Source of the DNA: Aestuariibaculum lutulentum
Lineage (GTDB): Bacteria > Bacteroidota > Bacteroidia > Flavobacteriales > Flavobacteriaceae
Assembly: GCF_032926325.1 (NCBI RefSeq)
Contig: NZ_CP136709.1
Location: 3,070,501 to 3,134,500, forward strand
Length of the DNA stretch: 64,000 nt
Direction of reading: 5' to 3'
Part shown: in pieces, positions 9,665 through 18,843 of the stretch
Layout of the letters: the number at the start of each line of letters is the position of its first letter
Numbering within the stretch: the first letter of the stretch is position 1
Notes under the pieces: generated by a model
Told to the model about the DNA's origin: nothing
Databases searched by the model: none
Seen by the model: the letters and a program-made list of their open reading frames with translations, nothing else
Program-made: the position numbers and the translations under genes

Positions 9665-10774
9665 ATGATAAAAAAGATGCTTTATATTCTAAATATAGGC
9701 TTATGGCTGCTATTGTCTTGTTCAGGAGGTAGCGATGATGTAAGCCCACCAGATACCCCAAAAGATATTATACCTACTAATTTAACCTTAATGGTTGATG
9801 TTTTGGGAACAGACACTAATAATCCTAATGGAGATGGCTCTGGAGTAATTACTGTCTCGATACATGCAGATAATGCCGATTCCTATGGTTTTAAAGTAGA
9901 ATCTCAACAGGAAGTTAAAAATACAACCGGTGTTTTTGAATATACATTTATTAATGAAGGCACTAATGAATATGTAATCACTGCATTTGCATATTCCAAA
10001 ACAGGCCATGAGGTAAGTACGTTTAAAAAAATGCTGGTTTACGTCAATTCCGGAGAACTACAATTAGTTTGGTCTGATGATTTTGATACCGATGGTGTTC
10101 CCGACGCTTCAAAATGGGGGTACGATATAGGTAATGGTTGTCCCGATATTTGTGGCTGGGGAAATGGCGAAAACCAATTTTATACCAACCGTTCAGATAA
10201 TGTAAAAGTAGAAAACGGTCTGTTGAAAATTATTGCTAAAAAGGAAGATTATCAGGGCTCGGCCTATACCTCCGCAAGATTATTGACTAAAGATAAATAT
10301 GAGTTTACCTATGGTCGGGTTGATGTGAGAGTAAAATTACCAAGCGGACAAGGCACATGGCCTGCTATTTGGATGCTTGGCGCTAATATTGATGAAGTAG
10401 GTTGGCCCGAATGTGGTGAAATAGATATCATGGAACATTGGGGGCATAATGCAACTGTGGTTTCAAGTGCCACACATACCTTATCTTGCTCTGGAGGTTG
10501 CGAAAATGTAAAAGTAGGAGAAACCACTGTGACCGACTACGCGACATCATTTCACGTATATTCCTTAATTTGGAACGAAGACGAACTACAGTTTTTGATT
10601 GATGGCGATTTAAAATATACTTATAATCCAGCCACTAAGAATGTGACTACCTGGCCGTATAATAAACCACAGTTTTTGATTTTAAATGTAGCACTTGGTG
10701 GAAGTTGGTTTACCATTGATCCCAACTTTACTGAAGCTGTTATGGAGATTGATTACGTAAAAGTATACCAATAA
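9665..10774 (+). CDS. GH16 endo-beta-1,3-glucanase (laminarinase) lipoprotein
   Basis: A 369-residue enzyme that hydrolyses internal beta-1,3 linkages of laminarin-type glucans. It has a lipobox (LLLSC, Cys19) with an acidic tail. An N-terminal PKD-like domain (about 36-127) is shared with the preceding lipoprotein. The GH16 domain (about 132-369) has WGNGENQFYT, the substrate-cleft segment GTWPAIWMLG and the catalytic motif EIDIME, with nucleophile Glu252 and acid/base Glu257. The extra Met in the motif (ExDxxE) is typical of laminarinases rather than kappa-carrageenases or agarases. It ends in the family's closing DYVKVYQ. The lipid anchor predicts surface or periplasmic attachment. It is 1 bp from the GH3 gene, so translation of the two is tightly linked. 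Confidence 0.9.
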   Translation: MIKKMLYILNIGLWLLLSCSGGSDDVSPPDTPKDIIPTNLTLMVDVLGTDTNNPNGDGSGVITVSIHADNADSYGFKVESQQEVKNTTGVFEYTFINEGTNEYVITAFAYSKTGHEVSTFKKMLVYVNSGELQLVWSDDFDTDGVPDASKWGYDIGNGCPDICGWGNGENQFYTNRSDNVKVENGLLKIIAKKEDYQGSAYTSARLLTKDKYEFTYGRVDVRVKLPSGQGTWPAIWMLGANIDEVGWPECGEIDIMEHWGHNATVVSSATHTLSCSGGCENVKVGETTVTDYATSFHVYSLIWNEDELQFLIDGDLKYTYNPATKNVTTWPYNKPQFLILNVALGGSWFTIDPNFTEAVMEIDYVKVYQ

Positions 10775-10775
10775 T

Positions 10776-13055
10776 ATGAAAACAAAATACATATATAAGA
10801 TACTTATATTGCTTTTCATTTTTAACAGTTCATGTAAAGAAAATGCAAAAGGAAATACTGAAATAAAACCAGATGGTATTGAACAAAAAGTAACCAGTTT
10901 ATTAGCTAAAATGACGTTGGAAGAAAAAATTGGCCAGATGAATCAGTACAACGGGTTTTGGGATGTTACGGGTCCAATGCCGTCTTCGGGCGATGCTGCT
11001 AAAAAGTACGAGCATTTAAAGAAAGGTTACGTTGGCTCGATGTTAAATGTACGCGGTGTTAAAGAGGTTAAAGCTGTTCAAAAAATTGCGGTTGAAGAAA
11101 CCCGATTAGGAATTCCGTTAATTATTGGTTTCGATGTGATTCACGGTTATGAAACTTTAAGTCCTATTCCATTAGCAGAAGCTTCCAGTTGGGATTTAGA
11201 AGCCATTAAAAAATCTGCTGAGGTAGCAGCTAAAGAGGCGGCCGCAGCAGGAATTAACTGGACATTTGCACCAATGGTTGATATTTCAAGAGATGCCCGT
11301 TGGGGACGTGTTATGGAAGGAGCTGGGGAAGATCCGTTTTTGGGAAGTAAAATAGCTGTAGCTCGCGTAGAAGGATTTCAAGGTGATGATTTATCATCTT
11401 CAGAAACCATTGCGGCTTGTGCCAAACATTGGGCAGGCTATGGTTTTTCAGAATCTGGAAGAGATTATAATACCGTTGATGTTGGCACGTCGACATTAAA
11501 TAACATCATTTTTCCACCGTTTAAGGCTGCAGCCGATGCCGGCGTGAAAACTTTTATGAATTCGTTTAATGAATTAAATGGTATTCCGGCAACTGGAAAT
11601 GCTTTTTTGCAGCGTGACATTTTAAAAGGAAAATGGAATTATGATGGTTTTGTAGTTTCCGACTGGGGCTCTATTAACGAAATGATGGCGCATGGTTTTG
11701 CAGAAGATAAAAAAGCTGCCGCAAAATTGGCTGTAACCGCTGGGTCTGATATGGACATGGAATCGTATGCTTATGTTGATGAATTAGCGAATCTAGTGAG
11801 TGAAGGACAAGTTGATGAAGCTTTAATTGATGATGCGGTAAAGCGCATTCTAAGAGTAAAGTTTGAATTAGGACTGTTCGATGATCCTTACAAATATTGT
11901 GACAGCGAAACTGAAAAGGAAGTAATAGGTAGCAAAGAAATTAATGATGCTGTTTTAGATGTCGCTAAGAAATCAATTGTGCTTTTAAAGAATGAGAATC
12001 AGATTTTACCATTAAAGAAAAGTGGTCAGAATATAGCTTTAATAGGAGCCTTGGCTGCAGATAAAACAAGTCCTTTAGGAAGTTGGCGTATTGCAGCTAA
12101 AGACAGTACTGCGATATCGGTTTTAGAAGGGATGCAGCAGTATTCAGAAAATAAACTAATGTATGCTAAGGGAGCCGATTTAGTTTATGGGGAAACCACC
12201 TTTGCAAAGGAATTAAATATTAATATTTCGGATAAAAGTGAGTTTTCTGAAGCTGTTTCAGTGGCTAAAAGTGCGGATGTTGTGGTCATGGTTCTAGGGG
12301 AGCATGGTTTTCAAAGTGGAGAAGCCAGAAGTAGAACTAATTTAGATTTACCGGGTGTTCAGCAGGAATTATTGGAAGCTGTTTTTTCTGTAAACAAGAA
12401 TATTGTTTTGGTATTAAATAATGGAAGACCATTAGCAATTACCTGGGCAGATAAACATATTCCGGCAATTGTAGAGGCTTGGCAGTTGGGAACACAGAGT
12501 GGTCATGCCATAGCACAGGTGTTGTATGGTGATTATAACCCAAGTGGAAAGTTACCTATGTCTTTCCCAAGGCATGTGGGGCAAGTTCCAATTTATTACA
12601 ATTATAAGAATACGGGAAGGCCAGTTATTCCGGCTCCAAATGAAGTGTTTTGGTCACATTATACAGATGAAAGCAATAAGCCATTATATCCTTTTGGACA
12701 TGGTTTAAGTTACACAACATTTTCTTATTCTAACCTTCAAATTGAAAAAGTCAATGAAGATGAGGTAGAAGTTTCGGTAGATGTTAAAAATACAGGTGAT
12801 GTTCAGGGGAAGGAAGTTGTTCAGTTATATATAAGAGATTTGGTAGCAAGTATAACGCGGCCAGTAAAAGAGTTAAAAGGATTTGAGTTAATAGCTTTAA
12901 ATCCTTACGAGAAAAGGACGGTAAAATTTATTTTAACCAAAAATGAATTAGGCTTCTTTGATAACTCTGGAGTGTTTGTTTTTGAGTCAGGTGACTTTAA
13001 AGTTTTTGTTGGTGGAAGTTCTGAAACTGTTTTAGAACAGGATTTTGAACTTTAA
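10776..13055 (+). CDS. bglX: GH3 beta-glucosidase lipoprotein (BglX-like)
   Basis: A 759-residue exo-acting beta-glucosidase that releases glucose from oligosaccharides, completing laminarin breakdown after GH16 and SusCD import. The signal peptide ends in a lipobox (FNSSC, Cys20). The N-terminal GH3 barrel has NWTFAPMVDISRDARWGR and AACAKHWAGYG. The nucleophile Asp296 sits in GFVVSDWGS. The second GH3 domain follows (LIGALAADK...GEHGFQSGEA), and a fibronectin-III-like domain closes the protein (VDVKNTGDVQGKEVVQLY). Length matches periplasmic BglX enzymes. It is the last gene of the operon and is followed by a strong terminator. Activity on beta-1,3 rather than beta-1,4 glucosides is inferred from context. 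Confidence 0.92.
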   Translation: MKTKYIYKILILLFIFNSSCKENAKGNTEIKPDGIEQKVTSLLAKMTLEEKIGQMNQYNGFWDVTGPMPSSGDAAKKYEHLKKGYVGSMLNVRGVKEVKAVQKIAVEETRLGIPLIIGFDVIHGYETLSPIPLAEASSWDLEAIKKSAEVAAKEAAAAGINWTFAPMVDISRDARWGRVMEGAGEDPFLGSKIAVARVEGFQGDDLSSSETIAACAKHWAGYGFSESGRDYNTVDVGTSTLNNIIFPPFKAAADAGVKTFMNSFNELNGIPATGNAFLQRDILKGKWNYDGFVVSDWGSINEMMAHGFAEDKKAAAKLAVTAGSDMDMESYAYVDELANLVSEGQVDEALIDDAVKRILRVKFELGLFDDPYKYCDSETEKEVIGSKEINDAVLDVAKKSIVLLKNENQILPLKKSGQNIALIGALAADKTSPLGSWRIAAKDSTAISVLEGMQQYSENKLMYAKGADLVYGETTFAKELNINISDKSEFSEAVSVAKSADVVVMVLGEHGFQSGEARSRTNLDLPGVQQELLEAVFSVNKNIVLVLNNGRPLAITWADKHIPAIVEAWQLGTQSGHAIAQVLYGDYNPSGKLPMSFPRHVGQVPIYYNYKNTGRPVIPAPNEVFWSHYTDESNKPLYPFGHGLSYTTFSYSNLQIEKVNEDEVEVSVDVKNTGDVQGKEVVQLYIRDLVASITRPVKELKGFELIALNPYEKRTVKFILTKNELGFFDNSGVFVFESGDFKVFVGGSSETVLEQDFEL

Positions 13056-13070
13056 TCTAGTTTAGTTGGT

Positions 13071-13106
13071 AAAAAGCCTTTCAGTTTTTATTGAAAGGCT
13101 TTTTTA
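13071..13106 (+). terminator. Bidirectional rho-independent terminator ending the PUL
   Basis: A perfect stem (AAAAAGCCTTTCA with TGAAAGGCTTTTT) around an 8-nt loop, with A and T tracts on both sides. It sits between convergent bglX (+) and the TolC-like gene (-), so it can stop transcription from both. Confidence 0.9.
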
Positions 13107-13122
13107 TTATAAAATTGAATTT

Positions 13123-14553
13123 TTAATCTTCTAAGGTATTTAATATTTGCGCAAAATTAGCTTTAGTCGTTAAGACCTTATTTGTGACTTCAATATTTTT
13201 TAATTCGGTTTCTATAAGTTTGGCTTCACGATAATTAATTAGAAATAAGGAGCCTTCTCCAAGTTCAAATTTTTTCTCCTCGGCTACCACCAATTGTTTG
13301 TAATCATTAACCAGATTTTGCACAATATCACTTTGTTTTTCGTATGATTCGATTTCCTGTTGTACTGCATTGATTTTGTTTAGTAAAGTGACTTTGGTTG
13401 ACGATAAATTAAAATCGATATCCTGCAATTTTAGTTTCGTTAGTTTTAAATCAGCCCGTTCTTTACGCAGAAACAGAGGCATACTAATATTTAGTCCGGC
13501 TTTATAGTTTTGCGTGTTTAGGGTGTTTAAGTTTTCGTAATCACTTGTTAAAAAGTTGTATTGTACATCTATTTTCGGAAGCAGATTATTATTGTTTAAA
13601 CGTTTTTCAAAAATTAATTGTTGCCTTTGCAAAGCTAAAGCTTGTATTTTAGGATGATTTTCAAGAAGATCATCTGAAATTTCAAGGAGACTACTATTTA
13701 AAACTCTATCTGCTATAAATGGTGAATTTACATCGGGGATTAAGCTATAGTCAAGTTCAACAGGAGTATTATCTTCTAACCACAGGTAATTGGATAATTC
13801 CAGTTGAGATTTAATGTATTTAATACGCGATTTTTCAACATCCAGTGCTCTGTTTTTATAATTGATGCTGGCCTCTAAAGTATCTACAGCAGGTTTATCG
13901 CCTGCTTCAAAACTGGTAATAACATTTTTTAAACGCTCATCGGCATTGGTTTGGTAATCGGTATAAACTTTAAATTCCTGATAGCATTTCAACCAGTTAA
14001 AATAGGTTTCAATGGCATTATATAGTACCTCATTAGTAGTCAGACTTTGTTTGTTAAGACTAATATCTTTATAAAGCTTGGCTTGTTTTAGGGTTGCCAT
14101 ACGTTCATTGGCTAAAAATCCTTTGGCTAACGACATGGAAACACCGGCACTGTACAAGCCATCTTCAGGAACTTTTGATTCCGGATTAAGGTAGTAGCCT
14201 TCATTATTTTCGTAATTAGCTTTAAGTTCAATCCCGTACCAAGTAGGAATTTTAAAGGCAGCGTTTAACTTATCGTAATATTCAGTTCCTGTGAATTTCT
14301 TTTTACTATAATCGACTTCTATTTTAGGGTCGAAAGCACCACGTGCTTTAAGAAGTTTTATTTCTCCCTCGGAAGCGATTAGCTGTGCCTGTTTCACAAT
14401 AGGATGGTATTGTTTTACATAACCTAAATACTCTTCCAGGCTAAAAATACTATCAGTTGATGTTTGCGCCTGAACTGAAAAGAACAAACCGAACATATAC
14501 AACAGAAGAGATAATGTTTTAAGTTTTGTAAAATGTATGTTTTTCAAAATCAT
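13123..14553 (-). CDS. TolC-family outer membrane efflux protein
   Basis: A 476-residue protein with a signal peptide (cleavage near SVQAQ) and two long alpha-helical repeats typical of TolC/OEP channels (for example LYNAIETYFNWLKCYQEFKVY and the later helical half ending FAQILNTLED). It would form the outer-membrane exit duct of a tripartite exporter. It is the last gene of the TetR-ABC-HlyD-TolC run on this strand, with 23 bp to the adaptor gene upstream. The exported substrate is unknown. Confidence 0.88.
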   Translation of the reverse strand: MILKNIHFTKLKTLSLLLYMFGLFFSVQAQTSTDSIFSLEEYLGYVKQYHPIVKQAQLIASEGEIKLLKARGAFDPKIEVDYSKKKFTGTEYYDKLNAAFKIPTWYGIELKANYENNEGYYLNPESKVPEDGLYSAGVSMSLAKGFLANERMATLKQAKLYKDISLNKQSLTTNEVLYNAIETYFNWLKCYQEFKVYTDYQTNADERLKNVITSFEAGDKPAVDTLEASINYKNRALDVEKSRIKYIKSQLELSNYLWLEDNTPVELDYSLIPDVNSPFIADRVLNSSLLEISDDLLENHPKIQALALQRQQLIFEKRLNNNNLLPKIDVQYNFLTSDYENLNTLNTQNYKAGLNISMPLFLRKERADLKLTKLKLQDIDFNLSSTKVTLLNKINAVQQEIESYEKQSDIVQNLVNDYKQLVVAEEKKFELGEGSLFLINYREAKLIETELKNIEVTNKVLTTKANFAQILNTLED

Positions 14554-14576
14554 TATGTAGAATTAAATGATTGGAT

Positions 14577-15938
14577 TTATTTCTTTTCTTCACTTTTTTT
14601 AGAATCATCTTCACCTTCTGGAACATAAAAGTTAGGAGGGAAGCTGTTTATTTGTCGCCAGATTTCAAACCAAATAGGCACATCTTCTAAAAGTGTAATA
14701 GTTTGTGCCCCAGAACCAACACGTAAAGCTTCCGGCCACGGACCATAATCTGGATCTCTGTTTATTAGCACACGATACATACCATTTTTGCTGGCAAAGT
14801 TTTCGATAGCAACAATGGTTGCGCCATAAGTACCGTAAGAGACATTAGGCCAGCCACTAAATACGATTGCAGGCCAACCTTCAAATTGCACTTGCACGTG
14901 CTCTCCTTTATGTAAAAGAGGTAAATCTATTGGTCTAACCCACATTTCGACAGCTAATTCGTAGTTTGCCGGCATAATACCAACTAATGGTTCACCTTCT
15001 TTAAAAGTTTCTCCAATTCCTGATTTTATGGCTTTATTGATATAACCATCCTGCGGAGCCGTTATATAAAGTAAACTGTTTCTTTTTTCGTAGTTAGCCA
15101 AACTGTTTTCTAATTTTGAAACTTGAGCCTCACTGTCTAAAGCACTCGATTCGGCAGTGTATAAATCACTTTGTGCTTTAGATAGTTTGTCGCCGTAAGT
15201 AGCCTTGATGGTTGAGATGTTCAGTTTGGCATTTATCACCTCGTTTTTTGACACCAGCCATTTGTTTTCCTGAGATATGTATTTGGCATTGGCTTCCTGA
15301 AGTTTATTTCGGTATTCTTCAACATCTTTAACAGCTTTTAACCCTTGCTCTTGTAACGATACAGTACGCTCAAACTGAGTTTCGGCAATTTTGGCTTTGG
15401 TTTTAGCAGCTTCTAAATCAATGCTATCTGATTCTACTTTTAATTTCGACTGGATGTACTTGTTTTTAGCTTGCTCCAACTTTAACTGTTGTTCCTGTTG
15501 TAATGCTGCATACTGATTTTTCAACGCTTGAACTTTTGAACGGTATGCATCAACAGAAGCCGATTTTGCCTTAATCTGGTCACCTGTACGTTCGGTTAGT
15601 AAGTCGTCGAAATATTCACTTTTAATTTCCGATATTTTAAGAATGGTATCGCCTTGTTTAACAAAATCACCTTCCTGAACAAACCAAGAATCAATACGTC
15701 CCGGAATAGGCGATTGTAACGTTTGTGGACGTTGGTTTGGCTTTAGTGTAGTTACTAAACCTTTACTGGTTACATTCTGTGTCCAGGGTAAAAATAAAAT
15801 GATAACAACCAATATGGTACTGATTAGCAAAACACGTCTAAACAGGTTATGCTGATTGGTGTGTTGTGTTGCCTGACCTGATTTGTATTTGTTTAAATCA
15901 AGTAATTCTGAAACTTTATTATGAGATATATTTAGCAT
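14577..15938 (-). CDS. HlyD-family periplasmic adaptor subunit
   Basis: A 453-residue membrane-fusion protein linking an inner-membrane ABC exporter to a TolC channel. It has a cytoplasmic N-terminus, one membrane segment (about 33-51; VLLISTILVVIILFLPW), a lipoyl-like half-motif (GRIDSWFVQEGDFVKQGDTIL), a long coiled-coil hairpin (about 120-285) and the second lipoyl/beta-barrel region (APQDGYINKA...GIGETFKEGEPLV). A charged C-terminal tail (DDSKKSEEKK) is an addition. Only 5 bp separate it from the ABC gene upstream. Single-membrane-span HlyD adaptors usually pair with type I secretion-like or bacteriocin/peptide exporters. Confidence 0.9.
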   Translation of the reverse strand: MLNISHNKVSELLDLNKYKSGQATQHTNQHNLFRRVLLISTILVVIILFLPWTQNVTSKGLVTTLKPNQRPQTLQSPIPGRIDSWFVQEGDFVKQGDTILKISEIKSEYFDDLLTERTGDQIKAKSASVDAYRSKVQALKNQYAALQQEQQLKLEQAKNKYIQSKLKVESDSIDLEAAKTKAKIAETQFERTVSLQEQGLKAVKDVEEYRNKLQEANAKYISQENKWLVSKNEVINAKLNISTIKATYGDKLSKAQSDLYTAESSALDSEAQVSKLENSLANYEKRNSLLYITAPQDGYINKAIKSGIGETFKEGEPLVGIMPANYELAVEMWVRPIDLPLLHKGEHVQVQFEGWPAIVFSGWPNVSYGTYGATIVAIENFASKNGMYRVLINRDPDYGPWPEALRVGSGAQTITLLEDVPIWFEIWRQINSFPPNFYVPEGEDDSKKSEEKK

Positions 15939-15943
15939 AGTAA

Positions 15944-17608
15944 TTACGAATTAATCATGTGACCATCTTCTAAAGTGATGTGCTTGTTGCACTTGTGTTT
16001 CCAGTAGTTAAGGTTACTAACTACAATAACACTCCAAGGATTCGATTTGTCGCATAAGTATTCAAATATTTTTTCAGATTCTTCAAAATTAAATTGCTTT
16101 AAAGGCTCTTCTAAAATTAAAACTTTAGGTTGTTTTAAAATGGCTCTTGCCAGTAGTAGTTTACTGGAAATAAAGTACGGAATCTGTTTTCCTTCTGGTT
16201 TTATTAAGGTGTTTAAACCGTGTTGTTGTCGCTTTAAAAAACTGGTTAGACCTACTTTTTCAAACACACTAAAAATGTCTTCGTCACTAATGTCACGATT
16301 TCCAAACGTCACATTTTCTCGAATGGTTCCTTCAAAAGGCGATTCTTCCGAAAGTACCATCCCTAAATGCGAACGGTATTTGTTAATGTGTAAACTTTCA
16401 ATAGATAAGTTGTCGATATAAATATAACCGTCGGTAGGGGCAACGACACCTGAGATAAGCTGTAACAAACTTGATTTACCGGAACCACTTTCTCCTTGAA
16501 TTAAAACACGGTCACTTGGCTCTATAGTAAAAGAAATGTGTTCTAAAATTGGCTTGTTACGGTTGTAAACCCGATATCCAGCATTTTTAAGTTCTATAGT
16601 AAACGGTCTTGCACCAGATACTTCTTCTCCGAATTGATTTTCAATAGGTTTATCTACTACCTGACCTAATTTTTCAATAGCTGTAAGGACATCGTAAATA
16701 GATTCTAAACTTAAAATAAGTTTTTCAACTGAAGCAATAATTAAGATGATGATGATTTCGGCAGCAACAAACTGACCAATATTCATTTGTTGATGAAGTA
16801 CTAAAGATCCTCCAACTAATAATAAACTTGCAGTTACAATAACCTTAAAACCAATCATTTGTTTAAACTGAAGCATTAAAACTTTAAAGTGACTTTCACG
16901 TCCGCTTACATAATCGAAAACTAAATCGTCGGTTTTGTCAAGAGCCAAACTGGTTTTTCCTGATAGTTTAAAGCTTATAACGGTACGGGCAATTTCTTCA
17001 AGCCAGTGCGCCATTTTATACTTGTATTTAGATTCTTTTAAACTGGTGTCCAAACCTTTTTTTGCGGTGTATTTGAACACGATAAAAATGAGTCCTAATA
17101 AAAGAATTCCGAATACAATAAAGAATGGATGATAAAATGATAACAGGATTAAGGCAAAGATAACCTGTAAAAAAGCTGATGGAATATCGATAAGTATTTT
17201 AGAAAGTCCCTTTTGAATACTCAAGGTATCGAAAAAACGATTGGCTAATTCGGGCAGGTAGTAATTGCGCATTTCGTCCATTTTAATTTTAGGAAATCTA
17301 TAAGCTAAATCGAATGAAGCTCTTGTGAAAATACGCTGCTGTATACTTTCAATAATTCTAATTTGTATAAGTTTTAAGATACCTGTAAACGCCACACCCG
17401 AGGTTACTAAAACCACTAAAACAATCCAGGAAGTAGAAACCTGTCCGCCCTGTAAAAGTGTAATAATAGCTTGAATTCCTAAGGGTAAGGTTAAAGCTAA
17501 AATCCCCTCAAAAATGGCAAAGTAAGCGACTCTGAATATGTCTTTCTTTTCAAGTTGAACAAGACCTAGAAAACGTTTCCAAGGTGATAAAACGTTGTTA
17601 TTCTCCAT
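15944..17608 (-). CDS. ABC exporter (permease-ATPase fusion) with degenerate nucleotide-binding domain
   Basis: A 554-residue half-transporter: about six membrane segments in residues 20-300, then an ATP-binding domain. Walker A is intact (GESGSGKS) and the glutamate after Walker B is kept (VLILEEP, with the usual Asp replaced by Glu). Other motifs are lost. The Q-loop Gln aligns with Ser (MVLSEESPF), the LSGGQ signature aligns with IPYFI just before SSKLLLARA, the D-loop is KQFN, and the H-loop His aligns with Asn (VVSNLNYW). No frameshift or stop is present and the frame is full length, so this looks like evolved divergence, not a pseudogene. It overlaps the TetR gene by 11 bp. Substrate unknown; a drug, peptide or lipid exporter is possible. 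Confidence 0.85.
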   Translation of the reverse strand: MENNNVLSPWKRFLGLVQLEKKDIFRVAYFAIFEGILALTLPLGIQAIITLLQGGQVSTSWIVLVVLVTSGVAFTGILKLIQIRIIESIQQRIFTRASFDLAYRFPKIKMDEMRNYYLPELANRFFDTLSIQKGLSKILIDIPSAFLQVIFALILLSFYHPFFIVFGILLLGLIFIVFKYTAKKGLDTSLKESKYKYKMAHWLEEIARTVISFKLSGKTSLALDKTDDLVFDYVSGRESHFKVLMLQFKQMIGFKVIVTASLLLVGGSLVLHQQMNIGQFVAAEIIIILIIASVEKLILSLESIYDVLTAIEKLGQVVDKPIENQFGEEVSGARPFTIELKNAGYRVYNRNKPILEHISFTIEPSDRVLIQGESGSGKSSLLQLISGVVAPTDGYIYIDNLSIESLHINKYRSHLGMVLSEESPFEGTIRENVTFGNRDISDEDIFSVFEKVGLTSFLKRQQHGLNTLIKPEGKQIPYFISSKLLLARAILKQPKVLILEEPLKQFNFEESEKIFEYLCDKSNPWSVIVVSNLNYWKHKCNKHITLEDGHMINS

Positions 17609-18278
17609 GCTTTAGTGTATTAAATATTAAGTTGGTATAAAATTCGGTTACAGATGTTGTTTTATTACAGTTTGTAATACTTTTAATGTGCTGTTGAAAA
17701 AAGTGCTGATGTAAAGCGCCTTCAATTGTAGAACTGGCCAAACTAATCGAGTAAGTATAGTTTTTATTATATTCCTGAATAATTTCAGAAAATCTTGTCA
17801 CAACACGTTTAAAGGGTTTAAAAAAGCCTTCTTCGTTTTCTGAGTCTACATCACAGGTTAAGTAGGCCTTAGCATTTTCACTAATAATGATTTTGTTTAG
17901 GACAACTTCGTTAATATGCTCAAAATTACTGTCCTCTTCAGTGGTTCTGGTTAGCACCTCAATGCTTTTTTTAAGTTTTTCTTCAGGGTGTTTTAATGCA
18001 AAAGTTTCTAAAACTAATTGATACTCAATCCAAACCCAGTACCACGAGGTTAAATACATGAGCAAATGATGTTTGCTTTCGAAATATCTATAAATAGAAC
18101 TTTCGTTCGAATTAATTGCTACCCCAAGTTTTTTGAATGTGAAAAGTTCAAATCCTAATTCATCAATAAGCAAAATGCTATGTTTAATGATACGTTTACC
18201 CAAGTCTGAGGTTTCAGGGTCTTTAATGAAAATACCCTTAGGTACTTCTATTTTAAAGCTTTGTAGTAAATTAATCAT
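17598..18278 (-). CDS. TetR/AcrR-family transcriptional regulator
   Basis: A 226-residue protein with an N-terminal TetR-like DNA-binding domain: a first helix (SDLGKRIIKHSILLIDELGF) and an HTH (FTFKKLGVAINSNESSIYRYF, followed by ESKHHLLMYL). The rest is helical and variable and should bind a ligand. It is first in the operon and overlaps the exporter gene by 11 bp, so it most likely controls its own exporter operon. The inducer is unknown. A TAAATTTG element on the minus strand at 18300-18307 matches the Bacteroidota -7 consensus TAnnTTTG, 22 bp before the start codon. Confidence 0.85.
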   Translation of the reverse strand: MINLLQSFKIEVPKGIFIKDPETSDLGKRIIKHSILLIDELGFELFTFKKLGVAINSNESSIYRYFESKHHLLMYLTSWYWVWIEYQLVLETFALKHPEEKLKKSIEVLTRTTEEDSNFEHINEVVLNKIIISENAKAYLTCDVDSENEEGFFKPFKRVVTRFSEIIQEYNKNYTYSISLASSTIEGALHQHFFQQHIKSITNCNKTTSVTEFYTNLIFNTLKHGE

Positions 18279-18808
18279 AGTGTATAATTGTCTATCTCAC
18301 AAATTTAATAGTAATACTTTTAAAATTGTGTTATTATATATTAAAAATATGTGAATATTTTTGTGGAATTGATAATTATAATCTGTAAAAATATTCGATA
18401 TCTAAATTAATAATAAATTGGTAGAGAATGAATAAGAGCAAGGAATTTGACCCTGGAGGAGTTGTATAAAAATCCGAGAGGATTTTCAGATTGTGAAATC
18501 AAGATAGCACGTTTGCGAGAATTTTCGAATGGAAATCAGAAGCGATGAGCTTTATATGGTGTTGTTTCGCGTCATTTAATTAGTAAAAGCGTATAGAAAT
18601 ACAATAATGATTAGAATAATTAGCATAATACCTTTAAAAAAACTATTCGGTTAATGCGTTTTTATTGAATTCATTTTGATTATAAAAAGCCCAAATTTTA
18701 TTAGACCTAAACGAAAGATAGGACGTAAAACCTTTTAAAGAAAAAGTTCTATCGCTAAAGAAATTTAATAAAAAGAACTGTCAACTATATTGTCAACCAA
18801 AAATAAAA
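18279..18808. other. Gene-poor intergenic stretch of about 530 bp beside tRNA-Ser
   Basis: No convincing gene on either strand. A short frame (about 18440-18547, +) has a protein-like stretch (LTLEELYKNPRGFSDCEIKI) but no start codon or length to support it. A small hairpin (AAAATCC/GGATTTT) lies inside it. It may be a decayed gene or a copy of a dispersed element. Nothing else stands out. Confidence 0.3.
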
Positions 18809-18838
18809 AAGCCCGTAAACATTACTGTTACGAGCTTT
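18809..18838 (-). terminator. Rho-independent terminator of tRNA-Ser
   Basis: Reading the minus strand, a stem (AAGCUCGUAAC with GUUUACGGGCUU, including wobble pairs) is followed by a run of T. It begins a few bases after the tRNA 3' end. Confidence 0.75.
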
Positions 18839-18843
18839 TGTTG

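Noticed and set aside
15944..17608. Pseudogene status for the ABC exporter
   Set aside because: Full-length frame, intact Walker A and catalytic Glu, and tight operon structure argue for a maintained gene.
13123..18278. Classical type I secretion (HlyB) with peptidase C39 domain
   Set aside because: The ABC protein begins directly with membrane helices and has no N-terminal peptidase domain; no leader-peptide substrate gene was seen beside it.
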